Made by a program: the position numbers and the translations under genes | Notes under the pieces: model-generated | What the model was told of the DNA's origin: nothing | Seen by the model: the letters and a program-made list of their open reading frames with translations, nothing else | The model's database searches: none | Assembly: GCA_018828585.1 (NCBI GenBank) | Contig: JAHJVW010000023.1 | Span: forward strand, 1 to 64,000 | From: Bacteroidota bacterium | GTDB taxonomy: Bacteria > Bacteroidota > Bacteroidia > Sphingobacteriales > Sphingobacteriaceae | Reading direction: 5' to 3' | DNA length: 64,000 bases | In this document: one piece after another, positions 19,042 through 28,727 of the stretch | Layout: each line of letters begins with the position of its first letter | Position numbering within the stretch: the first letter of the stretch is position 1

Positions 19042-21714
19042 TTAAAATTGATTATAATAATTCCTACGCTTGCTTAGCTTTAAATCCTGAAGGATGGAAG
19101 ATTTTACCCTGAGGTTAATGCTATAACTTTGAAATGGACCGAAAGGAATCCATTGAATAGACATATCCCAGCAATGTAAATCTCGATAAATTGAAAAGTT
19201 TGGTGTAGTCAAAGTATTTCTAACAAAATCAAATCCAGTAGTGAACTGAACTTTCCATTTGGGAGTCAAGCTAAAATCTCCGCTTGTATTTACAGTTTGA
19301 ACTACACTTTTATTTAAACCGTCATTCGAATAATTGAAATTATAATTCAAACTGATATTCCAGGGCACATTAAAATCAACAAATGCATTGGCGTTGCTAC
19401 TTATTTGTCTAAGCTGTTCGGCTTGTTGAGCATTTATTCTTTTAAATAAATCTGAGTTGCCCGTTGGTGGGTTGTTAGCTTGATTATTCTTTCCTAAGGA
19501 ATTTGAATTCAAACTATAACTATAGGAAAAATTAAAATTTGCTAATCGTGGAAACATACCATCCTGCCATCTAAATTTTTCCGTCCGGACCAATTGCTTT
19601 TGACCATTTACCAAATCAACTCTAGTAACATAAGGATCTAAAGTACCTCCAAAACTAATCCCTAATTTTTCAGAAAAATTAGTCCGACCCGAGAAGCCAA
19701 TTTGTGATAACTTTTGGATTGGAGCAACAAAGTTGTAGGAACCATTTAAGCTCAGACCTTGAAGTATCGGAATTTTCTTTATCCCATTATTCGTAGTGTC
19801 TTTAGCACTTTTCACTTTAATTTCTACATTATTCTCTAGACCAAAATTTATTTGAGCGCTTTTCCCATTTCCCGGACCTCCAAACAAACTGTTTTCGAAA
19901 ATAGAATAGGCTTGTTTTCTTCCATATTGATCAACTTTGACACTATCATAATACCCATACGATGGCTTTCCAAAATCTGGTCGATAAGAAAAGCCGATGT
20001 TTGGTGTTAAAATATGTCTTATTGCTACTAACTTTCCTTTCTTAAAATTAACCTGACCATAAATTTTAGTAGATAAACTACCTCCAACATTGTAATCTAC
20101 CGCTCTTCTAAAACCTTGGACCGTGTCAATGGCTAAGGAATCTTTTGTTCCTGTTAGCGTGGGTCTTGCTAAATAAGTTTTTCTGATACTTTGGAAATAC
20201 CAATTCTCATTATAGTTGATGTTTTGTGAGAATTGAAAATATTTCAAAACTTTAGAAGACATTGAAATAGGAATATTATGGGAAATTCCGCTTCTAATCT
20301 GATTTAAAGTTTGCTTCTTAAACAATAAAGAATCAAAAGTATTAATTTGATTATCTGCTCTCAGAGCATATCCTACCGAGATACGTTGATACCATTTTTG
20401 TTCACCAACCCTGTCTTTTGAATCAAAAGGGTTAAGCGTTGTCATACTAAAAGTTAAACTAGGCAAACCTATTGAAACAGTTCCAGTACTTAAATCTTGA
20501 CTGTGTCTTAGGCTCGTACTTAAATTAAAAGGGGTATTTGCCCATGTTTTGCTATAAGAAATACTTGAGTTTAATTGACTGGTTACTAAACTTTGGTAAG
20601 TATAATCAGGGACATTTCTAAATGCACCCCTGGTCGCTGCACTAACAGAGGCGGAAAAATTTGTTCCCGGATGCGCATTTGGATTTTGCTGATGAGACCA
20701 GCGAATCTGAAAATCTTTTGTTGGGTGCTCAAATTCAGGTGTCCCTTCTATTCCATATTTTCTTGAAGAATAAGACAAAAAAATGTTTCCATTATATTTA
20801 TATCGTTTAGTATATCTACTGGATGCGCTAGTTTCATACGAACCTTTAGAATAAACCCCTCCTTTTAGCTCTAAATCCCAAAAGTCATTTAAACCAATGT
20901 AATAGCCAAAATCTTTTAAAGCAAAACCCAATGTGGCATCTTCATAAAATGTTGGTAAAATCACTCCAGATGCTCTTTTATTAGGCTTTGGAAAGAAACC
21001 AAATGGAATTGGCAGCGGAATTGGGACACCTTCTACTTCTAAAAATGCTGGCCCTGTAATTATTTGTTTATCTGTAGCAATTCCCTTAGTAATTACAATT
21101 CCAAAATGCTGATGAGGATATGGTAAACTACATGTAGAATAAACTACATTTTTTAAATGGACTTCATTGTTTGCTTGTTTTTTAATTTTTCCGCCAGATA
21201 TGTATCCACCTTCCTGTTCAGTGTAAACCTGAAAAATTCTTCCTTTAGAAGTTTTAAAATTATAAAAAACAGAGTCTGCAGTTAAAGTACCTTGATCCGG
21301 ATCCTTAAAAATGGGTAGTCCAGAAAATCGACCTAATGAATCGGTGGTTCCTTTTGCGAAAATCGTATTGTCTTTATAATCGACCTTGATATAACCCGCA
21401 TCAACTTGTTTCTCTCCGTAAGTTATTCTGGCATTACCATATAAATACATCACATTATTTATGACATCATAAACAGATGAATCTGAATCCACCGCTTTAA
21501 TAACATCAGTAATTTGTCCCTTCTTAGAATTTTTTTTAATTGTATCCGTTTTAAGGGAATCAGGAGATAGTGTTGTAACGAAACTATTTCTCTTTTTCAA
21601 CGTATCTTGCTGAAAAAAAGGATTTGCCCGAGCAACAATGTGCACAAATAATAATATAGAAGTAAAAAATATATAGGTAAATTTCAAAATCAAATAAGAA
21701 TAATATTTTTGCAA
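19042..21714 (-). CDS. lptD: LptD-like outer-membrane LPS assembly protein
   Basis: 890 residues. An N-terminal signal-like hydrophobic stretch (about 8-30) is followed by a short OstA/LptA-like region (DSSVYDVINNVMYLYGNARI, YGEKQVDAGYIKVD). The long C-terminal region is made of alternating polar/aromatic beta strands typical of a barrel, and the tail ends in Asn-Gln-Phe, an aromatic C-terminus as expected for a barrel protein. It should insert lipopolysaccharide into the outer leaflet with the Lpt machinery. The start ATG is only 29 bp from the divergent amidase ATG. Bacteroidota LptD differs strongly from the E. coli protein, hence moderate certainty. Confidence 0.75.
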   Translation of the reverse strand: MQKYYSYLILKFTYIFFTSILLFVHIVARANPFFQQDTLKKRNSFVTTLSPDSLKTDTIKKNSKKGQITDVIKAVDSDSSVYDVINNVMYLYGNARITYGEKQVDAGYIKVDYKDNTIFAKGTTDSLGRFSGLPIFKDPDQGTLTADSVFYNFKTSKGRIFQVYTEQEGGYISGGKIKKQANNEVHLKNVVYSTCSLPYPHQHFGIVITKGIATDKQIITGPAFLEVEGVPIPLPIPFGFFPKPNKRASGVILPTFYEDATLGFALKDFGYYIGLNDFWDLELKGGVYSKGSYETSASSRYTKRYKYNGNIFLSYSSRKYGIEGTPEFEHPTKDFQIRWSHQQNPNAHPGTNFSASVSAATRGAFRNVPDYTYQSLVTSQLNSSISYSKTWANTPFNLSTSLRHSQDLSTGTVSIGLPSLTFSMTTLNPFDSKDRVGEQKWYQRISVGYALRADNQINTFDSLLFKKQTLNQIRSGISHNIPISMSSKVLKYFQFSQNINYNENWYFQSIRKTYLARPTLTGTKDSLAIDTVQGFRRAVDYNVGGSLSTKIYGQVNFKKGKLVAIRHILTPNIGFSYRPDFGKPSYGYYDSVKVDQYGRKQAYSIFENSLFGGPGNGKSAQINFGLENNVEIKVKSAKDTTNNGIKKIPILQGLSLNGSYNFVAPIQKLSQIGFSGRTNFSEKLGISFGGTLDPYVTRVDLVNGQKQLVRTEKFRWQDGMFPRLANFNFSYSYSLNSNSLGKNNQANNPPTGNSDLFKRINAQQAEQLRQISSNANAFVDFNVPWNISLNYNFNYSNDGLNKSVVQTVNTSGDFSLTPKWKVQFTTGFDFVRNTLTTPNFSIYRDLHCWDMSIQWIPFGPFQSYSINLRVKSSILQDLKLSKRRNYYNQF
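21704..21711 (+). promoter_or_regulatory. Candidate -7 box for the amidase gene
   Basis: TATTTTTG fits the Bacteroidota -7 consensus TAnnTTTG. It lies inside the first codons of the divergent lptD gene, 32 bp upstream of the amidase ATG. A TTTC near 21682-21685 is a weak -33 match at about 18 bp. In AT-rich DNA such matches also occur by chance. Confidence 0.4.
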
Positions 21715-21735
21715 GCAAGGTTAACAAAAAACGCC

Positions 21736-21743
21736 CAAAATTA
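21736..21743 (-). promoter_or_regulatory. Candidate -7 box for lptD
   Basis: The minus strand reads TAATTTTG, a full TAnnTTTG match, ending exactly at the base before the amidase ATG and 22 bp from the lptD ATG. The two divergent promoters would thus be interleaved, each lying partly in the other gene's 5' end. Confidence 0.4.
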
Positions 21744-22583
21744 ATGAAAATTACAACATCGAAAAGGTTTATTAGCTGTATAGTACTAACAACTTTGAGT
21801 TTATTTCTTTTTAGTTCATCAAAAATAGATGAAAAAGATAAGAATTTATCCACAGGGGGAAATAAGATCAGAACAATAGTGATTGATGCTGGCCATGGTG
21901 GCGAGGATGGAAGCACACATGGATCAATTTCTAAAGAAAAAAACGTAGCACTTGAAGTCGCACTTAAACTTGGAAAAGCTATTGAGGAAAGATTGCCAGA
22001 CGTTAAGGTAGTTTACACAAGGAGTACCGATGTCTTTGTTAAATTGTATGATAGAATTGGGATTGCTAATAAGGCTAAAGCCGATTTATTTATATCTATA
22101 CATTGCAACTCTATGCCTTTAGTTTGGTATAAGGGAAAGCACATTCCCAATCCTGTTACTAGAGGAACCGAAACTTTTGTATCAGGATTTAGTAGGCTTG
22201 ATGAGCAGGATGCAGCTGTAAGAGAGAATGCCTCAATTTTGTTAGAGAAAGATTATAAAGATAATTACGATGGTTTTGATCCAAAAGATCCTGAAAGTTT
22301 TATTATTTTTTCCCTAATGAAAAACACATTTAGAGATCAAAGCATCAAATTGGCATCATTAGTGCAGGACGAATATGTTAAAAGTGGAAGAATTAATAGA
22401 GGCGTTCAAGAAAAAAGCTTGGCAGTTTTAGCAAGGGCAGGAATGCCAGCAATTTTAACAGAAATTGGTTTCATAAGCAATCCAGATGAAGAAAACTATA
22501 TCAATTCTAGCGAAGGGCAAGCCGAAATAGTTAATAATTTAGTGAATGCAATCTCAATTTATAAAAAGCAAATAGAGTCTTAA
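21744..22583 (+). CDS. N-acetylmuramoyl-L-alanine amidase (Amidase_3, AmiC-like)
   Basis: 279 residues with an N-terminal hydrophobic segment (8-25) that is a signal peptide or anchor. The Amidase_3 domain runs from about 43 to 275. Zinc ligands are His51 (IDAGHGG), Glu65 (SKEKN) and His120 (SIHCNS), and the catalytic Glu lies in LTEIGFISN. It cleaves the bond between MurNAc and L-Ala in peptidoglycan in the periplasm. It is followed 33 bp later by the MCE-domain gene, a common order in Bacteroidota. Confidence 0.94.
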   Translation: MKITTSKRFISCIVLTTLSLFLFSSSKIDEKDKNLSTGGNKIRTIVIDAGHGGEDGSTHGSISKEKNVALEVALKLGKAIEERLPDVKVVYTRSTDVFVKLYDRIGIANKAKADLFISIHCNSMPLVWYKGKHIPNPVTRGTETFVSGFSRLDEQDAAVRENASILLEKDYKDNYDGFDPKDPESFIIFSLMKNTFRDQSIKLASLVQDEYVKSGRINRGVQEKSLAVLARAGMPAILTEIGFISNPDEENYINSSEGQAEIVNNLVNAISIYKKQIES

Positions 22584-22616
22584 ACTCTAAGTATTTAATT
22601 TTTAAAAAAAAATAAT

Positions 22617-23561
22617 TTGAAAATCTCAAACGAAACCAAAGTAGGAATTCTGGCAGCATTAGCTATTGCTATATTCATTATTGGATATAACTTTCTAAAA
22701 GGGAATGATATTTTTACTAGTGAAAATGAATTTTATGCAAAATATGATAAAGTAGATGGATTGGGGATATCTAAACCTGTTTTGGTTAATGGATATCAAA
22801 TTGGTAGAGTATCTGCACTTACTTTACAGCCAAACGGTCAAATATTAGCTCAATTTAAAATAAATCCAAAATACGAAATTCCTAAAAATACTATTGCAAG
22901 ATTAGAAAGTACAGATTTATTAGGTAGTAAAGCAGTTGTTTTTGATTTAGGAAATAGTTTACAATACGCAATTGATGGAGACACATTAAACGCTAATGTA
23001 CAGGCTAATCTTTTAGAGCAAGTAGAACCCGTTCAAAAGAAAGCACAGCAAATAATTTCAAGATTAGATTCAGTTTTAACTTCTGTTAATCAGATTCTAA
23101 ATCCAGATTTTCAAAGAAATGTAAATAGAAGTTTTGCTAGTATCGCTAAAACATTGGAAACTTTAGAATCTACCTCGAAAACAGTTGACGGAACAGTAAC
23201 TATACAAGCTCAAAGGATTGATCATATTTTAGCTAATGCTGAGTCCATTTCTGATAATCTTAAAAATAACAATACCAAGATAAATACTATTTTGACAAAC
23301 TTTAACAGTTTATCTGATCAGATGGCAAAAGTTAAATTTAAGGAGACAATAGATAATGCCAACGAGGCAGTTCAACAACTTCAGCAGTCAATCGCTAAAA
23401 TTAACAATGGAACTGGGTCTTTAAGTCTATTATTAAATGATGAAAAATTATATAATAACCTAAATAAATCTGCAGAAGATTTAGATAAATTAATGGTTGA
23501 TTTTAAATCAAATCCTAAAAGATATGTAAGCTTCTCGGTATTTGGAGGTCGAAAAGATTAA
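22617..23561 (+). CDS. MlaD/MCE-domain lipid transport protein
   Basis: 314 residues starting at TTG 22617; no ATG occurs before the membrane anchor. One N-terminal transmembrane segment (KVGILAALAIAIFIIGYNFL) is followed by the MCE domain (about 35-120: GLGISKPVLVNGYQIGRVS, LLGSKAVVFDLG). A long helical, coiled-coil-prone C-terminal part rich in Asn, Gln and Ser completes it. MCE proteins form periplasmic rings or tunnels that carry phospholipids between membranes. The partner ATPase and permease genes are not in this window. Confidence 0.9.
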   Translation: MKISNETKVGILAALAIAIFIIGYNFLKGNDIFTSENEFYAKYDKVDGLGISKPVLVNGYQIGRVSALTLQPNGQILAQFKINPKYEIPKNTIARLESTDLLGSKAVVFDLGNSLQYAIDGDTLNANVQANLLEQVEPVQKKAQQIISRLDSVLTSVNQILNPDFQRNVNRSFASIAKTLETLESTSKTVDGTVTIQAQRIDHILANAESISDNLKNNNTKINTILTNFNSLSDQMAKVKFKETIDNANEAVQQLQQSIAKINNGTGSLSLLLNDEKLYNNLNKSAEDLDKLMVDFKSNPKRYVSFSVFGGRKD

Positions 23562-23610
23562 GATATTTATAAGTTAAAACTTAAAGCATTTTCTATTCAG
23601 AAGGCTTTTT

Positions 23611-24522
23611 TTATATCATAAAAGTTTCACCTTCATTTGCTAAATAAGTTTCAGGAAATACTTCTCTAGCTTCCAGCAATAATGGCGTTAAATCTCTATA
23701 ACGGGCAGAAAAATGACCTATCAGTAGCTTTTTAATTCCATTATTCTTAGCGATTTCTGCCGCTTCGTAAGCGGTAGTGTGAAAAGTTTCTTTTGCTCGA
23801 TCAATCATATCATGCATAAAGGTAGACTCGTGATATAAGGTGTCAATACCTTGCAATTGCTCAAGATAAGATGCATCAGCAACGGTGTCAGAACAATAAG
23901 CATAGGTTTTTGGCACATCAGGGTCTGTTGTTAAATCAATCGCCTTATGCATCACTCCTTCTATATCTTCATAATCAATTCCTCTCTTTATTAAAGGGAA
24001 GTATTGCGTAGGAATTTTTAATTCTTCAGCTTTAGCTTTAATGATTTTCCTAAGCTTTAGCTTTTGTTTAAACAAAAAGCCTGTACAAGGAATTCTATGA
24101 TTTAAAACAATAGTCTCTACAAATAAATCATTGGTTTCCAATATCATTTCTGATTGATTGGTATTTGTAAAATAATATTCAATCGGAAATTTAATGATGG
24201 TACCAGAATGTTTAAATTGTAAATCTAAAATTTCTTTTAACTCAGTCGGGCAAAACAAATTGAGTGGTTTAGTTCGGCCATTTAGATGCATAGAGGATAT
24301 TAGGCCTACTAAACCGAAAAAATGATCTCCATGCAAATGACTTATGAATATGTGGTCTATTTTATGATATTTAATCCCATAACGAAGCATTTGTTGTTGC
24401 GTACCCTCGCCACAATCAATCATCAAAAGCTTTTCGTTAATATTTAATATCTGAGAAGTAGGGTTTCTGTGAAATATTGGTGTCGCCGAACTACTGCCCA
24501 AAATCATGACTTCAAATTTCAT
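23611..24522 (-). CDS. rnz: Ribonuclease Z
   Basis: 303 residues, the bacterial tRNase Z(S) length. The metallo-beta-lactamase core has the metal motif SHLHGDHFFGL, and the start FEVMILGSSSATP is diagnostic. Later ligands are LNHRIPC, YCSDTVAD (Asp) and IGHFSARY (His). It trims the 3' trailer of tRNA precursors before CCA addition. It is convergent with the MCE gene and followed, in transcription direction, by nothing on its strand until the lptD operon; the STAS gene lies 34 bp upstream on the same strand. Confidence 0.96.
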   Translation of the reverse strand: MKFEVMILGSSSATPIFHRNPTSQILNINEKLLMIDCGEGTQQQMLRYGIKYHKIDHIFISHLHGDHFFGLVGLISSMHLNGRTKPLNLFCPTELKEILDLQFKHSGTIIKFPIEYYFTNTNQSEMILETNDLFVETIVLNHRIPCTGFLFKQKLKLRKIIKAKAEELKIPTQYFPLIKRGIDYEDIEGVMHKAIDLTTDPDVPKTYAYCSDTVADASYLEQLQGIDTLYHESTFMHDMIDRAKETFHTTAYEAAEIAKNNGIKKLLIGHFSARYRDLTPLLLEAREVFPETYLANEGETFMI

Positions 24523-24556
24523 ATCATGAAAAGTAGTGGTTTAAAATTGAAACAGT

Positions 24557-24934
24557 TTATTTAAACTCTTTCTTTAATTCTTTCTCTATTTCTTCCATAA
24601 AAATTAAGTCGATTGCTTCATCCACTTTAGGAACAATAGTAATTACACTATCCAATTGAGAAATTGTTATTAATCTAGAAACTGCTTCATTTAAACCTGT
24701 AAGAATAAATACACCCGAAGCATTTTTACATAAACGATGACCTACCAATAAACTGCTTAATCCACTAGAGTCCGCATATTTAACCTGAGACATATCTAAA
24801 ATAATATTTCTTTGACCCTCAGCATTTGTTAATATCAATTCTGATTTTAATTGAGGAGAAACTAACGAGTTTAATTTACCCTCGTTGAGTTTAATTAAAA
24901 TATACTTTTCGTGTTTGTCGACTGTAAATTTCAT
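24557..24934 (-). CDS. STAS-domain anti-sigma-factor-antagonist-like protein
   Basis: 125 residues forming one STAS domain. I place the start at the ATG at 24934 (MKFTVDKHEKYILIKL) rather than the TTG two codons upstream. The conserved phosphorylatable serine lies in YADSSGLSSLLVGH. Such proteins relay partner switching, binding an anti-sigma factor or a kinase depending on serine phosphorylation. No anti-sigma kinase gene is nearby. It is 34 bp upstream of rnz and 52 bp downstream of purC, all on the minus strand. Confidence 0.85.
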   Translation of the reverse strand: MKFTVDKHEKYILIKLNEGKLNSLVSPQLKSELILTNAEGQRNIILDMSQVKYADSSGLSSLLVGHRLCKNASGVFILTGLNEAVSRLITISQLDSVITIVPKVDEAIDLIFMEEIEKELKKEFK

Positions 24935-24986
24935 AATCAATGTTAATCCTCTAAGATATAATTTTTTTTAATAAGAAAATGAATAT

Positions 24987-25931
24987 TTATAAACGTTCTA
25001 ATTCTGCTAAAATATTTTGTTCTACTCGTTGATATACGTTATCAGTTTTTTCTTTGATAAAATCATTTCCAGTAATTTTCTCATAAAGTTCGATATATCT
25101 TTCAGAAATAGAAATCACTTTATCTTCGGTCATTTCAGGAATTGATTGTCCTTCTTTACCTTGAAAATTGTTTTCAATCAACCATCTTCTGACAAATTCT
25201 TTAGATAACTGTTTTTGTTGTTCTCCTTTATTTTGTAACTCTTGGTAACCTTCTTGATAAAAATACCTAGAAGAATCTGGTGTGTGAATTTCATCTATTA
25301 AATAAATTTCATCACCAATTTTGCCGAATTCATATTTTGTATCCACCAAAATTAAACCTTGTTGAGCTGCAATCTCAGTTCCTCTTTGATATAGTTTTCT
25401 GGTAAAGTTTTCTAACTTCAAATAATCAGCTTCAGAAACAATTCCTTTCTTCAAAATATCTTCTCTTGAAATATCTTCATCATGCCCTACAGCAGCCTTA
25501 GTTGTTGGTGTAATTATAGGTTGAGGCAATTGATCGTTTTCTTTTAAGCCTTCTGGTAATTTCACACCACAAACTTCTCTTTTTCCTAAAGCGTATTCCC
25601 TAGCAGCATGCCCTGCTAAATATCCTCTAATTACCATTTCAACCTTAAAAGGTTCGCAAATTTTACCAATGGTAACACTTGGATCTGGAATGGAAACTAC
25701 CCAGTTCGGTACAATATCTTTTGTAGCCGCTAAAAATTTTGCAGCAATTTGATTTAGAACCTGCCCTTTGAAAGGAATAGCCTCTGGCAAAACTACATCA
25801 AAAGCTGAAATTCTATCACTCACTACCATCACCAAATACTCATTATTGATGGTATAAACGTCTCTAACTTTACCTTTATAAAATCCGGTTTGACCGGGAA
25901 AATTAAAATGAGTTTCTTTTATCGCTTGCAT
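24987..25931 (-). CDS. purC: Phosphoribosylaminoimidazole-succinocarboxamide synthase
   Basis: 314 residues of the longer SAICAR synthetase type. Recognisable blocks are [12 protein letters not shown] at the ATP site, [30 protein letters not shown] and [20 protein letters not shown]. It joins aspartate to CAIR with ATP in purine synthesis. It is on the same strand as phoH upstream (82 bp) and the STAS gene downstream; no other pur gene is present. Confidence 0.97.
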   Translation of the reverse strand: MQAIKETHFNFPGQTGFYKGKVRDVYTINNEYLVMVVSDRISAFDVVLPEAIPFKGQVLNQIAAKFLAATKDIVPNWVVSIPDPSVTIGKICEPFKVEMVIRGYLAGHAAREYALGKREVCGVKLPEGLKENDQLPQPIITPTTKAAVGHDEDISREDILKKGIVSEADYLKLENFTRKLYQRGTEIAAQQGLILVDTKYEFGKIGDEIYLIDEIHTPDSSRYFYQEGYQELQNKGEQQKQLSKEFVRRWLIENNFQGKEGQSIPEMTEDKVISISERYIELYEKITGNDFIKEKTDNVYQRVEQNILAELERL

Positions 25932-26013
25932 TGGTTTAGAATTAAGATTTGAGCATAGAGAATTAAGATCGACTCTCTTTTTCTCTTAACACGTATCTGA
26001 TTTCTCACATCCA

Positions 26014-26988
26014 TTATTGTAAATCCCCGTAAGCCTCTAGTATTTTACATACTAACTTATGGCGTACTACGTCTGCTCCATTTAAATAAATCACATCAAT
26101 ACCTTTTATGTTATCTAAAATTCTTAAAGCATTAAATAAACCTGATTGTTGCTTTTTAGGTAAGTCTATCTGGGTAACGTCACCAGTAACTATAAACTTA
26201 GCCGATGGACCCATTCTGGTTAAGAACATCTTGAGCTGCATATCGGTGGCATTTTGAGCTTCATCCAAAATTACAAAACAATTGTCTAAAGTTCTTCCAC
26301 GCATAAATGCTAAAGGAGCAATTTCTATGGTTCTATTTTCTAAATAAGTCTTAAGCTTTTCTGCAGGAATCATATCATCCAAAGCATCATAAAGTGGACG
26401 TAAATAAGGATCTATCTTCTCCTTTAAATCCCCAGGTAAAAAACCCAAGTTCTCTCCTGCTTCAACTGCAGGACGAGTTAAGATGATTCTCTTTATCTCT
26501 TTATTCTTTAGCGCTCTAACAGCCAATGCAACTGCAGTGTACGTCTTACCAGTCCCAGCCGGACCTATAGCGAACAATACATCATTGGTATTAATGCTAG
26601 TCACCATTTTATGCTGGTTAGCTGTACGAGCTTTAACCATTACACCATTTGGCCCAAAAACAATTACCTCTGAAATAGTGCTAGTATTAGCTGTATCAGT
26701 TTCTATAGTGCCTTCTAATTTTGACGATGCAGATAAAGATACTCCTAAAAGAGATACAATATCATTTGTAGATAAATTTTGATATTTATCTAGATGATTG
26801 ATAATGCTAGTCAGCTTTTCATTAAAGTGCGTCAGTTCTTGCTCATCGCCTAAAACTTTAACTTCAGAGCCTCTTGCAACAACTTTTAACTTAGGGAATG
26901 AGCGCTTTATTAGCTCAAAGTACTCATTATTAGGACCCCATAGTACAGCTGGGTTTACAGATTCCAGAGTGATTTTTAGTTCGTTCAA
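26014..26988 (-). CDS. phoH: PhoH-family ATPase (PhoH-like, RNA-associated)
   Basis: 324 residues. An N-terminal KH-like region (1-100) precedes the PhoH ATPase domain (about 115-320). Walker A is IGPAGTGKT (142-149 for GPAGTGKT) and Walker B is NCFVILDEAQNA. TRPAVEAGENLGFLPGDLKEK is a family hallmark region. It is a cytoplasmic ATPase thought to work in RNA metabolism alongside YbeY in many bacteria; ybeY is not adjacent here. It is divergent from the SAM hydrolase gene across about 100 bp. Confidence 0.95.
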   Translation of the reverse strand: MNELKITLESVNPAVLWGPNNEYFELIKRSFPKLKVVARGSEVKVLGDEQELTHFNEKLTSIINHLDKYQNLSTNDIVSLLGVSLSASSKLEGTIETDTANTSTISEVIVFGPNGVMVKARTANQHKMVTSINTNDVLFAIGPAGTGKTYTAVALAVRALKNKEIKRIILTRPAVEAGENLGFLPGDLKEKIDPYLRPLYDALDDMIPAEKLKTYLENRTIEIAPLAFMRGRTLDNCFVILDEAQNATDMQLKMFLTRMGPSAKFIVTGDVTQIDLPKKQQSGLFNALRILDNIKGIDVIYLNGADVVRHKLVCKILEAYGDLQ

Positions 26989-27089
26989 GTTATAGATTTT
27001 ATGTTTCTGGTATGAATATGGATTAAAAATTTAATATTTGTAGCATTAATCTAATGATACAAGATTAAGAATAAATATTCATAATTTTA

Positions 27090-27869
27090 ATGGCAATTAT
27101 TACTTTAACCACAGATTTAGGTTATAAAGATTTTTATCAAGCAGCATTAAAAGGCAGTATACTAAATACACTGCCAAATGTGAATATTATTGACATCACT
27201 CACGAAATTCAAGCTTTTAATATTTCTCGAGCAGCCTTTATCTTAAAAAACTGTTTCAACTATTTCCCAAAGGGAACCGTACACCTCATTGGTATTGATA
27301 CAGTTTACAGTGCAAACAATAAATATTTGGCTTTAAAATATAAAGATCACTTTTTTGTAGGTTCAGACAATGGCATTTTCTCTCTAATTTTTGATGAAAC
27401 ACCAGAAGAAATTGTAGAGATTGACATCATGCAGGATCTTAAATTTTTACATTTTCCGTTAGCCGATATTTTTGTAAAAGCGGCTTGTCATCTGGCAAGT
27501 GGTGGCAAATTAAGTGAGATTGGTATTTCTACTCAAGAAATTGAAGAGCGAATGAACCTTCATCCTGTTATTGATAAAAATCAAATTAAGGGGAGTGTTA
27601 TTTTTATAGATTCTTTCGAAAACGTAGTTACAAACGTTACAAAAGATTTATTCACAAAAGTGCAAAATGGGAGAAGATTCACTTTATCATTTAAAAGAAA
27701 CGAAACCATTAATCAACTAAGTTGGCATTATGATGAAGTCCCTGATGGTGAAAAACTGTGTTTATTTGGCATTTCAGACCACTTAGAAATTGCCATAAAT
27801 AAAGGTAAAGCGAGTGGTTTATTAGGACTATACATCAATGACATTATCCGAATAGAATTTCAATCATGA
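27090..27869 (+). CDS. SAM hydroxide adenosyltransferase (DUF62, chlorinase/fluorinase-like fold)
   Basis: 259 residues. The start IITLTTDLGYKDFYQAALKG carries the Asp and Tyr of the family's SAM site, and NIIDITHEIQAFNISRAAF the second conserved block. Later, VGSDNGIFS and SVIFIDSFENVVTN are typical. DUF62 proteins split S-adenosylmethionine with hydroxide into adenosine and methionine and lack the halide-binding loop of true fluorinases. It starts a three-gene unit: the next ATG overlaps its TGA (ATGA), and the third gene overlaps likewise. Confidence 0.92.
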   Translation: MAIITLTTDLGYKDFYQAALKGSILNTLPNVNIIDITHEIQAFNISRAAFILKNCFNYFPKGTVHLIGIDTVYSANNKYLALKYKDHFFVGSDNGIFSLIFDETPEEIVEIDIMQDLKFLHFPLADIFVKAACHLASGGKLSEIGISTQEIEERMNLHPVIDKNQIKGSVIFIDSFENVVTNVTKDLFTKVQNGRRFTLSFKRNETINQLSWHYDEVPDGEKLCLFGISDHLEIAINKGKASGLLGLYINDIIRIEFQS

Positions 27870-28147
27870 TGATACGATTGGTTAAAATGGAATTTGAGGA
27901 AGATAAAGTTGCGCTTTTTAGCTCGATTTTTGAGAAGGTAAAACCTATGATCTCAAAAATGGATGGTTGCGTAGACGTTAATCTTCATCAAGATATTAAA
28001 AACTCAAATATTTTCTTCACTATTAGTCATTGGGAGAATGAAGCCGCACTAAATGTTTATCGCGATTCAGAATTATTTATTAACACCTGGAAAAAGGTTA
28101 AACCATTATTTAAAAATAAGGCAGAAGCCTGGAGTTTATCATCATGA
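27866..28147 (+). CDS. Antibiotic-biosynthesis-monooxygenase (ABM) domain protein
   Basis: 93 residues, one dimeric alpha/beta-barrel ABM domain: MIRLVKMEFEEDKV, KMDGCVDVNLHQD, ISHWENEAALNVYR. Members include quinol monooxygenases and haem-degrading enzymes, but the small fold does not fix the reaction. Four-base overlaps (ATGA) on both sides show tight coupling to the SAM hydrolase and the coiled-coil protein. Confidence 0.82.
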   Translation: MMIRLVKMEFEEDKVALFSSIFEKVKPMISKMDGCVDVNLHQDIKNSNIFFTISHWENEAALNVYRDSELFINTWKKVKPLFKNKAEAWSLSS

Positions 28148-28653
28148 AATATATTTTATCTTCTATTTTACTATTTTCATCAGTATTTGTATTCGCTTAT
28201 CAAAATACTGACTCATTAACTTATACTTTGCAAAGAAACAAAATCAATCAAATGCTAGATGCTAGACATCGAAAGTTTGGAGATTTTGACGAAAGTCTAT
28301 CTAAAAAAACTGGTATTTTTGGTTGGAAAACAAAAAAAGATATGCAGCGAAGCATGGATATATTAACTGCAATCATTAAAACTGATAATGACATCCTTAA
28401 AGAAACCAAAACCTTGCTAGATTTTAAAACTTATCAGCAAGAGCAAATCACTAATAAATCTCAGGAATCTGAGGATAGGAGTTTAGCTTACATGAGAACC
28501 ATTAATAAATTACAAACTCAAACGGAATTATTAAATACGCAATTATTAGAAGTTAGGAAAAGTCAAAAATTCTTTCAACTAGTAGCCTTTGCCTTGGGTT
28601 TAGCTCTTGCAGCAATTTTACTGTTTGTATTCCGTAAAATTTCGGCTAAATAG
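28144..28653 (+). CDS. Exported coiled-coil protein with C-terminal membrane anchor
   Basis: 169 residues. A signal peptide covers 1-19 (to VFAYQ). A charged helical region (20-135) follows with heptad-like Leu/Ile spacing (MRTINKLQTQTELLNTQLLE). One transmembrane helix lies at about 147-163 (LVAFALGLALAAILLFVF) with a basic tail. The protein is therefore likely held in the inner membrane with its coiled coil in the periplasm. I recognise no domain. It overlaps the ABM gene by four bases. Confidence 0.75.
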   Translation: MKYILSSILLFSSVFVFAYQNTDSLTYTLQRNKINQMLDARHRKFGDFDESLSKKTGIFGWKTKKDMQRSMDILTAIIKTDNDILKETKTLLDFKTYQQEQITNKSQESEDRSLAYMRTINKLQTQTELLNTQLLEVRKSQKFFQLVAFALGLALAAILLFVFRKISAK

Positions 28654-28727
28654 GCTTCAATTAGCCTAATTAATTTAGATTTGTGGAATATCCATCAGTA
28701 AAATAATTACTGAAAATTTAATTTAAG

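Noticed and set aside
23562-23610. Possible terminator between the MCE gene and rnz
   Set aside because: The AAAGC...GGCTTT match is short, has a long loop and poor stem, so I did not call it.
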